Below are positions 18,985 to 25,953 of a stretch of DNA of 38,641 bases, piece after piece. The DNA comes from a virus. The position numbers and the translations under genes were made by a program. The notes below the pieces were generated by a model. The model saw nothing but the letters and a program-made list of their open reading frames with translations. It ran no database searches and was not told where the DNA came from. Within the stretch, counting starts at the first letter, position 1, and each line of letters starts with the position of its first letter. The stretch is from the IMG/VR virus record IMGVR_UViG_3300042892_002737, positions 1 through 38,641 of that record; one strand, written 5' to 3'.

Positions 18985-18985
<1 letters not shown>
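16118..18985 (-). CDS. Subtilisin-like (S8) serine protease with inserted beta modules
   Basis: The catalytic triad is complete: Asp in Y-I-V-N-D-S-G-I (near residue 151), His in G-H-G-T-H-V-A-S (near 204), Ser in S-G-T-S-M-A-S-P (near 647), with the oxyanion Asn in A-A-G-N-D-N (near 358). Total length is 955 residues. A roughly 75-residue Gly/Thr-rich module (G-L-T-A-G-M-V-I-T-K) is inserted between the oxyanion Asn and the Ser, and a related copy (G-L-T-V-G-M-V-I-T-K) follows the protease domain. The C-terminus (N-R-K-P-D-T-A-G-L-E-Y-W) resembles DUF4214. The ATG overlaps the stop of the 630-aa fibre by one base, with GGAGAG upstream. Being in the fibre operon, it is probably virion-borne and may cut host surface proteins or mature the fibres. 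Confidence 0.9.
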
Positions 18986-20877
<1,892 letters not shown>

Positions 20878-20895
20878 GGATTGTTCCGTTTACTT

Positions 20896-20905
20896 GTATT
20901 TATCG
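20896..20905 (-). promoter_or_regulatory. Candidate T4-like late promoter of the fibre operon
   Basis: The minus strand reads CGATAAATAC about 20-30 bases before the first fibre gene, matching the element before the giant fibre in seven core bases. Resemblance to T4 late promoters is the only evidence. Confidence 0.35.
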
Positions 20906-20943
20906 TCAAATTCAAATAAGTTCCGGCAATTTAACCAGACTGC

Positions 20944-20972
20944 TTGCGCTCACTGGCCAGCCAGCGTATAAT
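20944..20972 (+). promoter_or_regulatory. Sigma-70 promoter of the rubrerythrin operon
   Basis: TTGCGC and a perfect TATAAT are 17 bases apart. AAGGAG follows before the rubrerythrin start at 20995. It diverges from the fibre operon in the same short intergenic region. Confidence 0.7.
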
Positions 20973-20994
20973 AGCTATAAATTAAGGAGAAACT

Positions 20995-21444
20995 ATGTCA
21001 GTTACACTACAGAATTTAGAATCAGCACTGGCTGGTGAGAGCATGGCTCACATCAAGTATCGTTATTTTGCTAAACTAGCTCGTGCTGAGGGCTTTGAAG
21101 AAATTGCTCGTCATTTTGAGCATACAGCAGATCAGGAATTGCTGCATGCCTGGGGACATTTGGAATTGCTGGTTGGCAAGCCCAGTACTCGTGAATGCCT
21201 GGAAAAAGCAATTGAGGGTGAAACATACGAATTCACTCAGATGTATCCACAGTTCAAAGCCATCGCAGAACTGGAAGGCAATATGCATGCTGCCCAGATT
21301 GCCAAAGAGCAAATCACCGAAAGCCAAGCTCATGCTGAGCAATTTATGGCTGTTTTGAACAAAGCAGAAAAACGTTTTGCAGCACTGGCCAAAGTTGAAC
21401 AACGTCATGCTGCAGCCTATCAACAAGTATTGGAGACACTATGA
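20995..21444 (+). CDS. Rubrerythrin-type diiron protein lacking the rubredoxin domain
   Basis: The 149-residue four-helix protein shows the rubrerythrin ligand pattern: A-G-E-S-M-A-H-I-K-Y in helix A, Q-E-L-L-H-A-W in helix B, E-G-E-T-Y-E-F with M-Y-P-Q-F in helix C, and A-H-A-E-Q-F in helix D. Rubrerythrins reduce hydrogen peroxide in the cytoplasm. The usual C-terminal rubredoxin domain is absent, but a separate rubredoxin-like gene starts inside its stop codon (ATGA), so electron transfer is probably supplied in trans. A strong promoter and AAGGAG suggest high early expression. An alternative is a bacterioferritin-like storage role, but the motif order favours rubrerythrin. Confidence 0.88.
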   Translation: MSVTLQNLESALAGESMAHIKYRYFAKLARAEGFEEIARHFEHTADQELLHAWGHLELLVGKPSTRECLEKAIEGETYEFTQMYPQFKAIAELEGNMHAAQIAKEQITESQAHAEQFMAVLNKAEKRFAALAKVEQRHAAAYQQVLETL

Positions 21445-21575
21445 GCGAAACTCACGTATGTGTGGTATGTGGCCACGAACACGATGAAGCACTAGAAGGT
21501 GCATGGAACACACTGCCAGATGATTTTGCCTGCCCAGAGTGTGGTTGCGGCAGAGAAGATTACGAGGTCTTGTAA
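21441..21575 (+). CDS. Minimal rubredoxin-like protein (44 aa)
   Basis: The 44-residue protein has C-V-V-C-G near the start and C-P-E-C-G-C-G near the end, with L-P-D-D-F-A before the second pair. This is the Cys4 iron-binding knuckle pattern of rubredoxins. It overlaps the rubrerythrin stop by four bases and its own stop overlaps the next start, so all three are translationally coupled. The likely role is electron donor to the diiron protein, equal to the domain missing there. Confidence 0.85.
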   Translation: MSETHVCVVCGHEHDEALEGAWNTLPDDFACPECGCGREDYEVL

Positions 21576-21715
21576 TGCAAGTTAGAGTAAACGAACAAAT
21601 TGGCAGATGTGGATGTGGTCGTAGCCCAACGGGTAAATGCATTGGTTGGCATGGCTTGACAGAAAATGAATTTCAGAGTAAACTGGCTGAATACAAATTA
21701 AACGAATCAAAGTAG
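21575..21715 (+). CDS. CDGSH-like iron-sulphur mini-protein (46 aa)
   Basis: The protein carries C-G-C-G-R-S-P-T-G-K-C-I-G-W-H: three Cys and one His spaced as in CDGSH [2Fe-2S] proteins, but one residue shorter between the second and third Cys and with I-G-W in place of D-G-S. The rest is a short helical tail. Its start overlaps the rubredoxin stop by one base (TAATG), so it belongs to the same redox operon. A labile cluster that senses or transfers electrons is the likely role; zinc binding is the alternative. Confidence 0.65.
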   Translation: MQVRVNEQIGRCGCGRSPTGKCIGWHGLTENEFQSKLAEYKLNESK

Positions 21716-21745
21716 CAGTTATTAACCACAGTATAGGGGAATTAA

Positions 21746-21946
21746 ATGGAAATCGCAATGGCAGCAAACTTTTTGGCAGGTTCAATATTGATGATGCTGG
21801 GACTCACCGTATTAATTATTGGCGTAGTTGCCATCAATAACATTTTGCACAAGTATTGGAAGCCTGTGAAGGTAGCAGTTTTCCATTCAATTAACTCTGA
21901 CGAGAAGCCCAAACAAAAAACTGCGCTGGCTAAATCAGCTGGTTAA
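21746..21946 (+). CDS. Small single-pass membrane protein (66 aa)
   Basis: One strong membrane helix spans about residues 8-32 (G-S-I-L-M-M-L-G-L-T-V-L-I-I-G). It is followed by I-N-N-I-L-H-K-Y-W-K-P-V and a basic tail rich in Lys. AGGGGA lies before the ATG. Similar proteins are common in small-gene regions of aquatic myophages; function unknown. Confidence 0.75.
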   Translation: MEIAMAANFLAGSILMMLGLTVLIIGVVAINNILHKYWKPVKVAVFHSINSDEKPKQKTALAKSAG

Positions 21947-21953
21947 ACAAAAA

Positions 21954-21982
21954 TTCGCATTTAATGCACTTAAATGTATAGT
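21954..21982 (+). promoter_or_regulatory. Candidate sigma-70 promoter of a small RNA
   Basis: TTCGCA and TATAGT are 17 bases apart. The next elements are a self-complementary segment (22003-22161) and a strong terminator (22168-22200), with no coding gene that has a ribosome site between them. Confidence 0.45.
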
Positions 21983-22002
21983 ATTTTCAATCAGGACTAA
22001 AT

Positions 22003-22161
22003 AAAGCACGATGACTACTTTAACATTCAAACAACACGGCTCACATATTGCTCAGTTATGGGCGATAAATGTGCCGGCGTTTGGAATGGAAGCCACAACC
22101 AGTATCCGCAATTATGATAGAGTTGAGGGGCTTAGTTAAAGTACAGTACACATCGTGCTTT
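22003..22161 (+). ncRNA. Candidate stem-closed small RNA
   Basis: The two ends are perfectly complementary over 11 bases (22003-22013 and 22151-22161), which would close a RNA domain of about 160 nt. A promoter lies upstream and a rho-independent terminator begins seven bases later, so it has the layout of an independent RNA gene of about 210 nt. I do not recognise the family. A 42-codon frame lies inside it, so a leader or a dual RNA is an alternative. Confidence 0.45.
22011..22139 (+). CDS. Possible 42-aa small protein inside the candidate RNA
   Basis: An ATG-started frame of 42 codons fills the candidate RNA. The peptide (start M-T-T-L-T-F-K-Q-H-G) has a protein-like composition but no recognisable motif. 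No Shine-Dalgarno precedes it, and its start codon is buried in the closing stem. I list it only as possible. Confidence 0.25.
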   Translation: MTTLTFKQHGSHIAQLWAINVPAFGMEATTSIRNYDRVEGLS

Positions 22162-22167
22162 TTATCT

Positions 22168-22200
22168 AAACCCTGAAAATTCAAACTTTCAGGGTTTTTT
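22168..22200 (+). terminator. Rho-independent terminator
   Basis: An 11-bp stem built on CCCTGAAA/TTTCAGGG with an eight-base loop ends in six T's. It closes the transcript of the candidate small RNA. Confidence 0.88.
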
Positions 22201-22216
22201 GTTATATGGAGACTAA

Positions 22217-22375
22217 ATGAAAAATGACAATCATTTTGTCAACGAACATGTATTAGACAAGGAAACTTTTGATAGACTGATACATGAAAAAATTGAACGT
22301 GCCAGACAGCAATTGCTGGCCAAAAAAGAAGTTGACAACAAGATGCAGTGTGTGATAGAATATCACATAGACTAA
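22217..22375 (+). CDS. Small hypothetical protein (52 aa)
   Basis: The 52-residue protein is mostly one charged helix (K-E-T-F-D-R-L-I-H-E-K-I-E-R-A-R-Q-Q), then K-K-E-V-D-N-K and a short end. GGAG lies seven bases before the ATG. No family recognised. It follows the terminator at once, so it must use its own promoter or readthrough. Confidence 0.55.
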   Translation: MKNDNHFVNEHVLDKETFDRLIHEKIERARQQLLAKKEVDNKMQCVIEYHID

Positions 22376-22390
22376 ACTAGTAAGTGTAAC

Positions 22391-22551
22391 AGGAGGAAAC
22401 GAGGTCCTCATAGCGCACTCAAAACATGCTATAAACGGGCGGAGCCGAGGTATAAAAGCTATGCGGGTAACATAGTGAGTAAGAATCGGATGATAAAATG
22501 CATTGGATGAACATACTCCTGCTTGAACCGGGAGCCAGTGTATTTTATCAT
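22391..22551 (+). ncRNA. Candidate structured RNA before the HNH gene
   Basis: The stretch 22376-22596 has no credible reading frame but folds well by eye. Helices are GAGG/CCTC (22393/22406), ATAGC/GCTAT (22410/22428), CTATG/CATAG (22459/22471) and a 17-bp helix with two G-U pairs (22490-22506 with 22535-22551) that encloses a small C-T-C-C hairpin. It could be a 5' leader that controls the HNH gene 45 bases downstream, or an intron-derived remnant. It does not show the group I core found at 31117. Family unknown. Confidence 0.45.
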
Positions 22552-22596
22552 ACGCTCTAACAAGAACGTCTAAATATATAATACAAGGGAGATATA

Positions 22597-23160
22597 ATGA
22601 GCGTCCTGGCATTGGATATATCAGGGATACCAAGACAATGGATCTCTAACGAAAGCGCCATCACGTACCACGCTAAAAATTCAGTTGCTTGGAGCCTGGG
22701 CGAAGTTGTGGCCAAGTTCAGAGGTGGAATTCAGCGTGATGGTACAGCCAGTTACATTGAGTCACCCAGCATCATTGCAATCAGAGGCAATGGATTTGAT
22801 CCCAACAAACATGGTAAAGTTGCACTCAGCAACAGAACACTGTTTGGACGTGACCGAAATGTCTGTGCTTATTGTGGTGACAGCTTTCACAACCATCACC
22901 ACTTGTCACGTGACCACATTGTTCCAAAAAGCAAAGGTGGCACCAACACTTGGATGAATGTGGTCACTGCCTGCAAACCCTGTAACGGTAAAAAGGATGA
23001 CATGACACTGAAAGAAAGTGGCATGCAATTGCTTTACATTCCCTATAGGCCAAATCATTTTGAAAACATGATTTTACAAAATCGCAACATTCTGGCAGAC
23101 CAAATGGACTACTTGATGTCTGGCGTTCCCAAACACAGCAGAATATTGCGCACGACTTGA
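22597..23160 (+). CDS. HNH endonuclease
   Basis: The 187-residue protein has a C-terminal HNH nuclease: a zinc knuckle C-A-Y-C-G (about residues 89-93) paired with C-K-P-C-N, around the catalytic L-S-R-D-H-I-V-P-K-S-K-G-G-T-N-T-W-M-N. The N-terminal 80 residues (L-A-L-D-I-S-G-I-P and S-I-I-A-I-R-G) match those of free-standing HNH proteins in proteobacteria and phages, not IscB, since no RuvC motif is present. It may be a homing-type nuclease or serve phage DNA processing. GGGAG lies before the ATG. Its stop codon is inside the -35 box of the tRNA promoter behind it. Confidence 0.88.
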   Translation: MSVLALDISGIPRQWISNESAITYHAKNSVAWSLGEVVAKFRGGIQRDGTASYIESPSIIAIRGNGFDPNKHGKVALSNRTLFGRDRNVCAYCGDSFHNHHHLSRDHIVPKSKGGTNTWMNVVTACKPCNGKKDDMTLKESGMQLLYIPYRPNHFENMILQNRNILADQMDYLMSGVPKHSRILRTT

Positions 23161-23185
23161 CAGTAAATCAAGCATCTTGTATAAT
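23157..23185 (+). promoter_or_regulatory. Perfect-consensus sigma-70 promoter for tRNA-Arg/Tyr
   Basis: TTGACA and TATAAT are both perfect and 17 bases apart. The -35 box contains the HNH stop codon, so the two genes are packed without spare bases. Confidence 0.88.
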
Positions 23186-23210
23186 GCTTGTATTGAATGA
23201 AATACACAAT

Positions 23211-23285
23211 CTGGCCGTAGTTAAATGGATATAACACTAGCCTTCTAAGCTTGCGTTCCAAGTTCGATTCTTGGCGGCTGGACCA
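23211..23285 (+). tRNA. tRNA-Arg(TCT)
   Basis: Acceptor CTGGCCG pairs with CGGCTGG (two G-U). The anticodon loop is CTTCTAA, the T arm is CCAAG-TTCGATT-CTTGG and CCA is encoded. The anticodon stem has one T-T mismatch. Confidence 0.9.
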
Positions 23286-23296
23286 AAGATTAAAAT

Positions 23297-23380
23297 GGGG
23301 TGGAAGCATCAATGGTGATGCAGTGGACTGTAAATCCGCCGCCTAAGGCATGACTGGTTCGATCCCAGTACACCCCACCA
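23297..23380 (+). tRNA. tRNA-Tyr(GTA)
   Basis: The anticodon arm is GTGGA-CTGTAAA-TCCGC with a long class II variable arm, as in bacterial tRNA-Tyr. CCA is encoded. The last acceptor pair is G-A, a mismatch. Confidence 0.9.
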
Positions 23381-23398
23381 AACAACACGGAGATAACA

Positions 23399-23560
23399 AT
23401 GCAATATAAAGTTATCAATGCAACATATGAGGAGTTTCACAAACAAGTTGCAACTTTGATAAGTGAAGGATGGGTACCTCAAGGGGGTGTCAGTGTGATA
23501 AGAGAATATATTACTGTTCCGACAACTTATTACTTTCAAGCTTTCGTCAAAAACACTTGA
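23399..23560 (+). CDS. DUF1737-like protein (53 aa)
   Basis: The pattern Y-K-V-I-N-A, then V-A-T-L-I-S-E-G-W-V-P-Q-G-G-V-S-V and a final strand is that of the small DUF1737 family (one helix packed on a three-stranded sheet). No biochemical role is known for the family. CGGAG lies before the ATG. The TGA stop forms part of the -35 box of the next promoter. Confidence 0.75.
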   Translation: MQYKVINATYEEFHKQVATLISEGWVPQGGVSVIREYITVPTTYYFQAFVKNT

Positions 23561-23585
23561 CGCTAATTCGTTTTGGGTGTATAAT
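23557..23585 (+). promoter_or_regulatory. Sigma-70 promoter, copy 1 of a duplicated cassette
   Basis: TTGACG-17-TATAAT. The sequence through the spacer and on to the GAGAAAAC before the gene is almost the same as at 23949, so promoter and leader were duplicated together. Confidence 0.85.
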
Positions 23586-23615
23586 AGCTTCATACACTGA
23601 GAAAACGGAGAAAAA

Positions 23616-23945
23616 ATGAACAACGAAATAGAACTTAATCGTCATTCAGCAGGCAAATTTGCTTGGTTCGCCGCACGTGATGCAAGGCAACGTAGTCTTA
23701 CTAACTCAACATTGTACACTGATGCACAAAAAGTAACAGCAGAACGAGTTAAATTGGGACTAGAAATATGCTACTCTGCAAAAGATATTTACATTGAGTA
23801 TCGCAAAAAGTTTATCTCTATCAAACTCAATCAGCCCACAGTGCGTGATCGCAAAGCTTTGGCGTTGTTAGAATCTGATTACGATAAATTTGGTTACGAA
23901 AAATGCAAGACTGCAGCGGGTGTTACTTATAGACTGTTTAAGTAA
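23616..23945 (+). CDS. Hypothetical protein (109 aa)
   Basis: This basic, helical protein is not recognised. It opens N-R-H-S-A-G-K-F-A-W-F-A-A-R-D-A-R-Q-R, then V-K-L-G-L-E-I-C-Y-S-A, and ends G-V-T-Y-R-L-F-K. Many Lys and Arg residues could fit nucleic-acid binding, which is only a guess. CGGAG precedes the ATG. It has its own strong promoter. Confidence 0.65.
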   Translation: MNNEIELNRHSAGKFAWFAARDARQRSLTNSTLYTDAQKVTAERVKLGLEICYSAKDIYIEYRKKFISIKLNQPTVRDRKALALLESDYDKFGYEKCKTAAGVTYRLFK

Positions 23946-23948
23946 CAC

Positions 23949-23977
23949 TTGACACTAATTCGTTTTGGGTGTATAAT
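23949..23977 (+). promoter_or_regulatory. Sigma-70 promoter, copy 2 of a duplicated cassette
   Basis: TTGACA-17-TATAAT, both boxes perfect. The spacer is identical in 16 or more of 17 bases to that at 23563-23579. Confidence 0.88.
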
Positions 23978-24010
23978 AGCTGTATAAACTGAGAAAACAA
24001 GGAGAAACAA

Positions 24011-24199
24011 ATGAGCAAAAATACTGAATTGGCTAAGCGTCTGCGTTGCAATATATTTGCAAATCGTGACACAGTAGATGAAGCATTGGCTTATGCTTAT
24101 GAAACACTTAAAAACAACCCCACTGGACTCACTGCGCTGTATGTAGTACTTAACACAGTGTGCAATGAAATTGAAGCAAACGAAAAAGAAGTTGCATAA
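24011..24199 (+). CDS. Small hypothetical protein (62 aa)
   Basis: An all-helical, acidic protein: an N-terminal K-R-L-R-C-N-I-F, a middle D-E-A-L-A-Y-A-Y-E-T-L and a final helix ending E-K-E-V-A. AAGGAG lies before the ATG. No family recognised. It is the last coding gene before the large RNA region. Confidence 0.65.
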   Translation: MSKNTELAKRLRCNIFANRDTVDEALAYAYETLKNNPTGLTALYVVLNTVCNEIEANEKEVA

Positions 24200-24203
24200 A
24201 CGG

Positions 24204-24232
24204 TTGACACAAAATCAGTAGTTTGCTATAAT
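24204..24232 (+). promoter_or_regulatory. Perfect sigma-70 promoter for tRNA-Glu and the large RNA
   Basis: TTGACA and TATAAT are perfect and 17 bases apart, just after the stop of the 62-aa gene. The predicted transcript passes an rrn-like boxA (24288), tRNA-Glu and then the structured region. Confidence 0.88.
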
Positions 24233-24287
24233 AGTGGTATTGAATCAAGCAGCAAGCAGCAAGCACCAAACAGTGCGCTGACATGAG

Positions 24288-24301
24288 TACTCTTTAACAA
24301 T
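24288..24301 (+). promoter_or_regulatory. rrn-type boxA antitermination element
   Basis: TACTCTTTAACAAT differs by a single base from the E. coli rRNA boxA (TGCTCTTTAACAAT). In rRNA operons boxA RNA loads NusB and S10 and lets polymerase cross long untranslated RNA without Rho termination. Here it lies about 55 bases after a strong promoter and before tRNA-Glu and more than 1 kb of non-coding sequence, where the same function is needed. The match is direct; the function is inferred. Confidence 0.65.
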
Positions 24302-24317
24302 TTAGAGCAGTAACAAT

Positions 24318-24392
24318 GTACCGTTAGACTTCTGGTGAGGTCATCACCCTTTCAAGGTGACTAGATGGGATCGTAACCCATACGGTATACCA
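24318..24392 (+). tRNA. tRNA-Glu(TTC)
   Basis: The acceptor GTACCGT pairs with ACGGTAT. The anticodon arm is TCACC-CTTTCAA-GGTGA, the T arm ATGGG-ATCGTAA-CCCAT (unusual loop), and CCA is encoded. Its 3' strand plus CCA is also one arm of a 19-bp helix with 24532-24550, so tRNA folding and that helix exclude each other. Confidence 0.85.
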
Positions 24393-25512
24393 TAGTAAAA
24401 CATATTAGTTGCCCTTGCAAGCAATTGCATTGAGGACTGCGGAATCCTGAACATACAGATTACCTAGAAAAGCGAGAAACAAATTGGAAACGATTTGCCA
24501 AGCGTAAGGCTGCGTCAGGCTGGTTCATTAGTATGTTTTACTATGGTATAGTCTACCAAAAGAACGTTCCAGCGTCACTGGATACTCTGACCCGGAGGAT
24601 GAGAAGTGCTATGACAAGCACGGGTGGTACACTTTAAACCGAAAGTGCGCTGGCAATGCGAGAACGGAACCTGTCGTGGAGAGGGTGGAGGCCGTGCGTG
24701 ATGAAAGACTAATTGGTGAGTGCAAACTTGCTGACCAAATTTCTGATACGGTATAATTACCTCCGGGGTTCGCAGAGCATTTAACTTGAGTTATGGCAAG
24801 CGGTCCATAGACGGGAGTGTAACCCGATAGATACAGAACATAAGTATCCAACGTGATGAGCCTTGTTTGACCGTAGAGTTTAGGCAAGAAACACATAACG
24901 AAACGGCAGGCGTTAAACGGGATTACAATCGCCTAGGTAATCAAGAATATTGGGGCATTGCGCCAGATGAGACTCTCCCTTGCATACGGAGTATAATGTG
25001 ATAAGTTGTATGCAGTCTACATACCTCGTCCTAGCAGATTCAGACGTTAAATGAATCTGCATATTGAAACACATTAATCTTGGGTAGTTTCGCCAAGTCT
25101 GACCGGCTTGGGTTTCCGCTATAAGATGCAAGGTAAACTAGTCCTCTCGTCAAGGTTCTTGCTAGTGTGTTTCAATATGGTATATCAGTTGTTAGTGAGT
25201 CATTCACGGGACTGGCGAAAGCACATCAAGACTCGGAATCTTGGACACTGACTACAGACGCAATGGTAGGTGCACCTGCTGTTGTTGATACACCATAATT
25301 AAGTGCTATAAGGTATGTGATCTGATCAATCACTATACGGGTCAAAGCCGCCGGCGACTGATCCTGATATAACTGCATCGGCTATGACTGGGAAGCACCC
25401 AACGTCTAAATTTGCATATAGCACTTAATTATGGTATAGCTTAATACAAGAGCAGTGGGAACACAGGTATCAACGCCTACCCATGAGTACAGGTGCAACT
25501 CCTGTTACCATA
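24386..25512 (+). ncRNA. Large structured non-coding RNA region (candidate giant ornate RNA)
   Basis: About 1.1 kb has no believable gene on either strand but many perfect helices. Long-range: 24386-24404 with 24532-24550 (19 bp), 25060-25076 with 25163-25179 (17 bp), 25293-25310 with 25417-25434 (18 bp) and 25177-25187 with 25287-25297 (one mismatch). Local hairpins: 24606/24617, 24630/24642, 24713/24734, 24750/24758, 24982/25008, 25034-25042/25052-25060 (9 bp) and 25227/25239. It follows a perfect promoter, boxA and tRNA-Glu, and ends in a tRNA-like fold. Size, phage origin and tRNA neighbourhood fit the GOLLD and ROOL classes of large bacterial RNA, but I cannot match a conserved core, so a new class is equally possible. 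Boundaries are approximate. Confidence 0.6.
25430..25512 (+). other. tRNA-like terminal structure without a normal anticodon arm
   Basis: TATGGTA and TACCATA form a perfect 7-bp acceptor-like stem. It is followed inside by a D-like arm (GCTT/GAGC) and a perfect T-like arm (ACAGG-TGCAACT-CCTGT). The space for the anticodon arm holds about 35 nt that do not fold into a 5-bp stem with a 7-nt loop, and no CCA follows. The 5' strand also belongs to the 18-bp helix of the preceding RNA, so it could switch. Confidence 0.5.
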
Positions 25513-25532
25513 ACATTATTTGATTTGTGCAG

Positions 25533-25760
25533 CTATTTGTTGAACCTGCGAACATGTGTCCATATGGGAGCGTCAAGCACATGCGTAGTACCCTCATCGC
25601 CACCTATACGTAATCGTAGTTCGGGGTCTACTCCCTGATCAACGTGTTTGGATACAAAACGAGCAAGAGTGGCGTCACTGGTGTATATTAACATAACGCC
25701 CTGATCATTGCACACGGTGTACATGGTAATACCAAATCTGTCTCTGGATATGTCTAGCAT
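25533..25760 (-). CDS. Possible hypothetical protein on the opposite strand (75 aa)
   Basis: The only good frame in 25513-25795 lies on the minus strand, against the tRNA direction. The peptide is protein-like: M-L-D-I-S-R-D-R-F-G-I-T-M-Y-T-V-C, then L-I-Y-T-S-D-A-T-L-A-R-F-V. No Shine-Dalgarno is clear before the ATG and no family is recognised. It could be a gene moved in with the surrounding RNA elements. Confidence 0.42.
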   Translation of the reverse strand: MLDISRDRFGITMYTVCNDQGVMLIYTSDATLARFVSKHVDQGVDPELRLRIGGDEGTTHVLDAPIWTHVRRFNK

Positions 25761-25798
25761 CACATATTTATTATGGTACAGCGTTATATAATGAGCAT

Positions 25799-25873
25799 AT
25801 ATTGAAACACATTAGTTCTTGGGGTTGTTCCCAAGATAATTGTATCCAATGGATCCCTAGTGTGTTTCAATAT
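25799..25873 (+). ncRNA. Leader hairpin fused to tRNA-Ala, copy of a large-RNA helix
   Basis: A 17-bp helix (25799-25815 with 25857-25873) encloses a 7-bp hairpin (TCTTGGG/CCCAAGA) and a small second hairpin. It ends exactly one base before the first base of tRNA-Ala. The same helix sequence (ATATTGAAACACATTA and its partner), followed by CTTGGG, is found in the large RNA at 25061 and 25163. It may guide tRNA 5' processing or be a shortened duplicate of the RNA element. Confidence 0.6.
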
Positions 25874-25947
25874 GGGCTGGTAGTATAATGGGATTACGGT
25901 AGCTTTGCAAGCTATTTATAGGAGTTCGATTCTCCTCCGGTCCACCA
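25874..25947 (+). tRNA. tRNA-Ala(TGC)
   Basis: Acceptor GGGCTGG pairs with CCGGTCC. The anticodon loop is TTTGCAA, the T arm AGGAG-TTCGATT-CTCCT and CCA is encoded. The expected G3-U70 identity pair for alanine is present. Confidence 0.92.
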
Positions 25948-25953
25948 TTAAAT

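Noticed and set aside
22597-23160. HNH gene with upstream RNA as an IscB/HEARO type system
   Set aside because: The protein has no RuvC, bridge helix or P-L-M-P motifs and is only 187 aa; the RNA does not show a recognisable HEARO layout.
24850-24895. Hammerhead-like TGATGA...GAAAC segment
   Set aside because: The essential first C of the core is G and stem II does not pair at the correct position.
24609-25131. Minus-strand open frames of 72-95 codons in the large RNA region
   Set aside because: No ribosome sites, unlike-protein composition, and the sequence is dominated by perfect RNA helices.
25227-25243. A 5-bp stem with 7-nt loop (anticodon CGG, proline) as part of a tRNA
   Set aside because: No matching acceptor, D or T arm at the right distance; treated as a hairpin of the large RNA.
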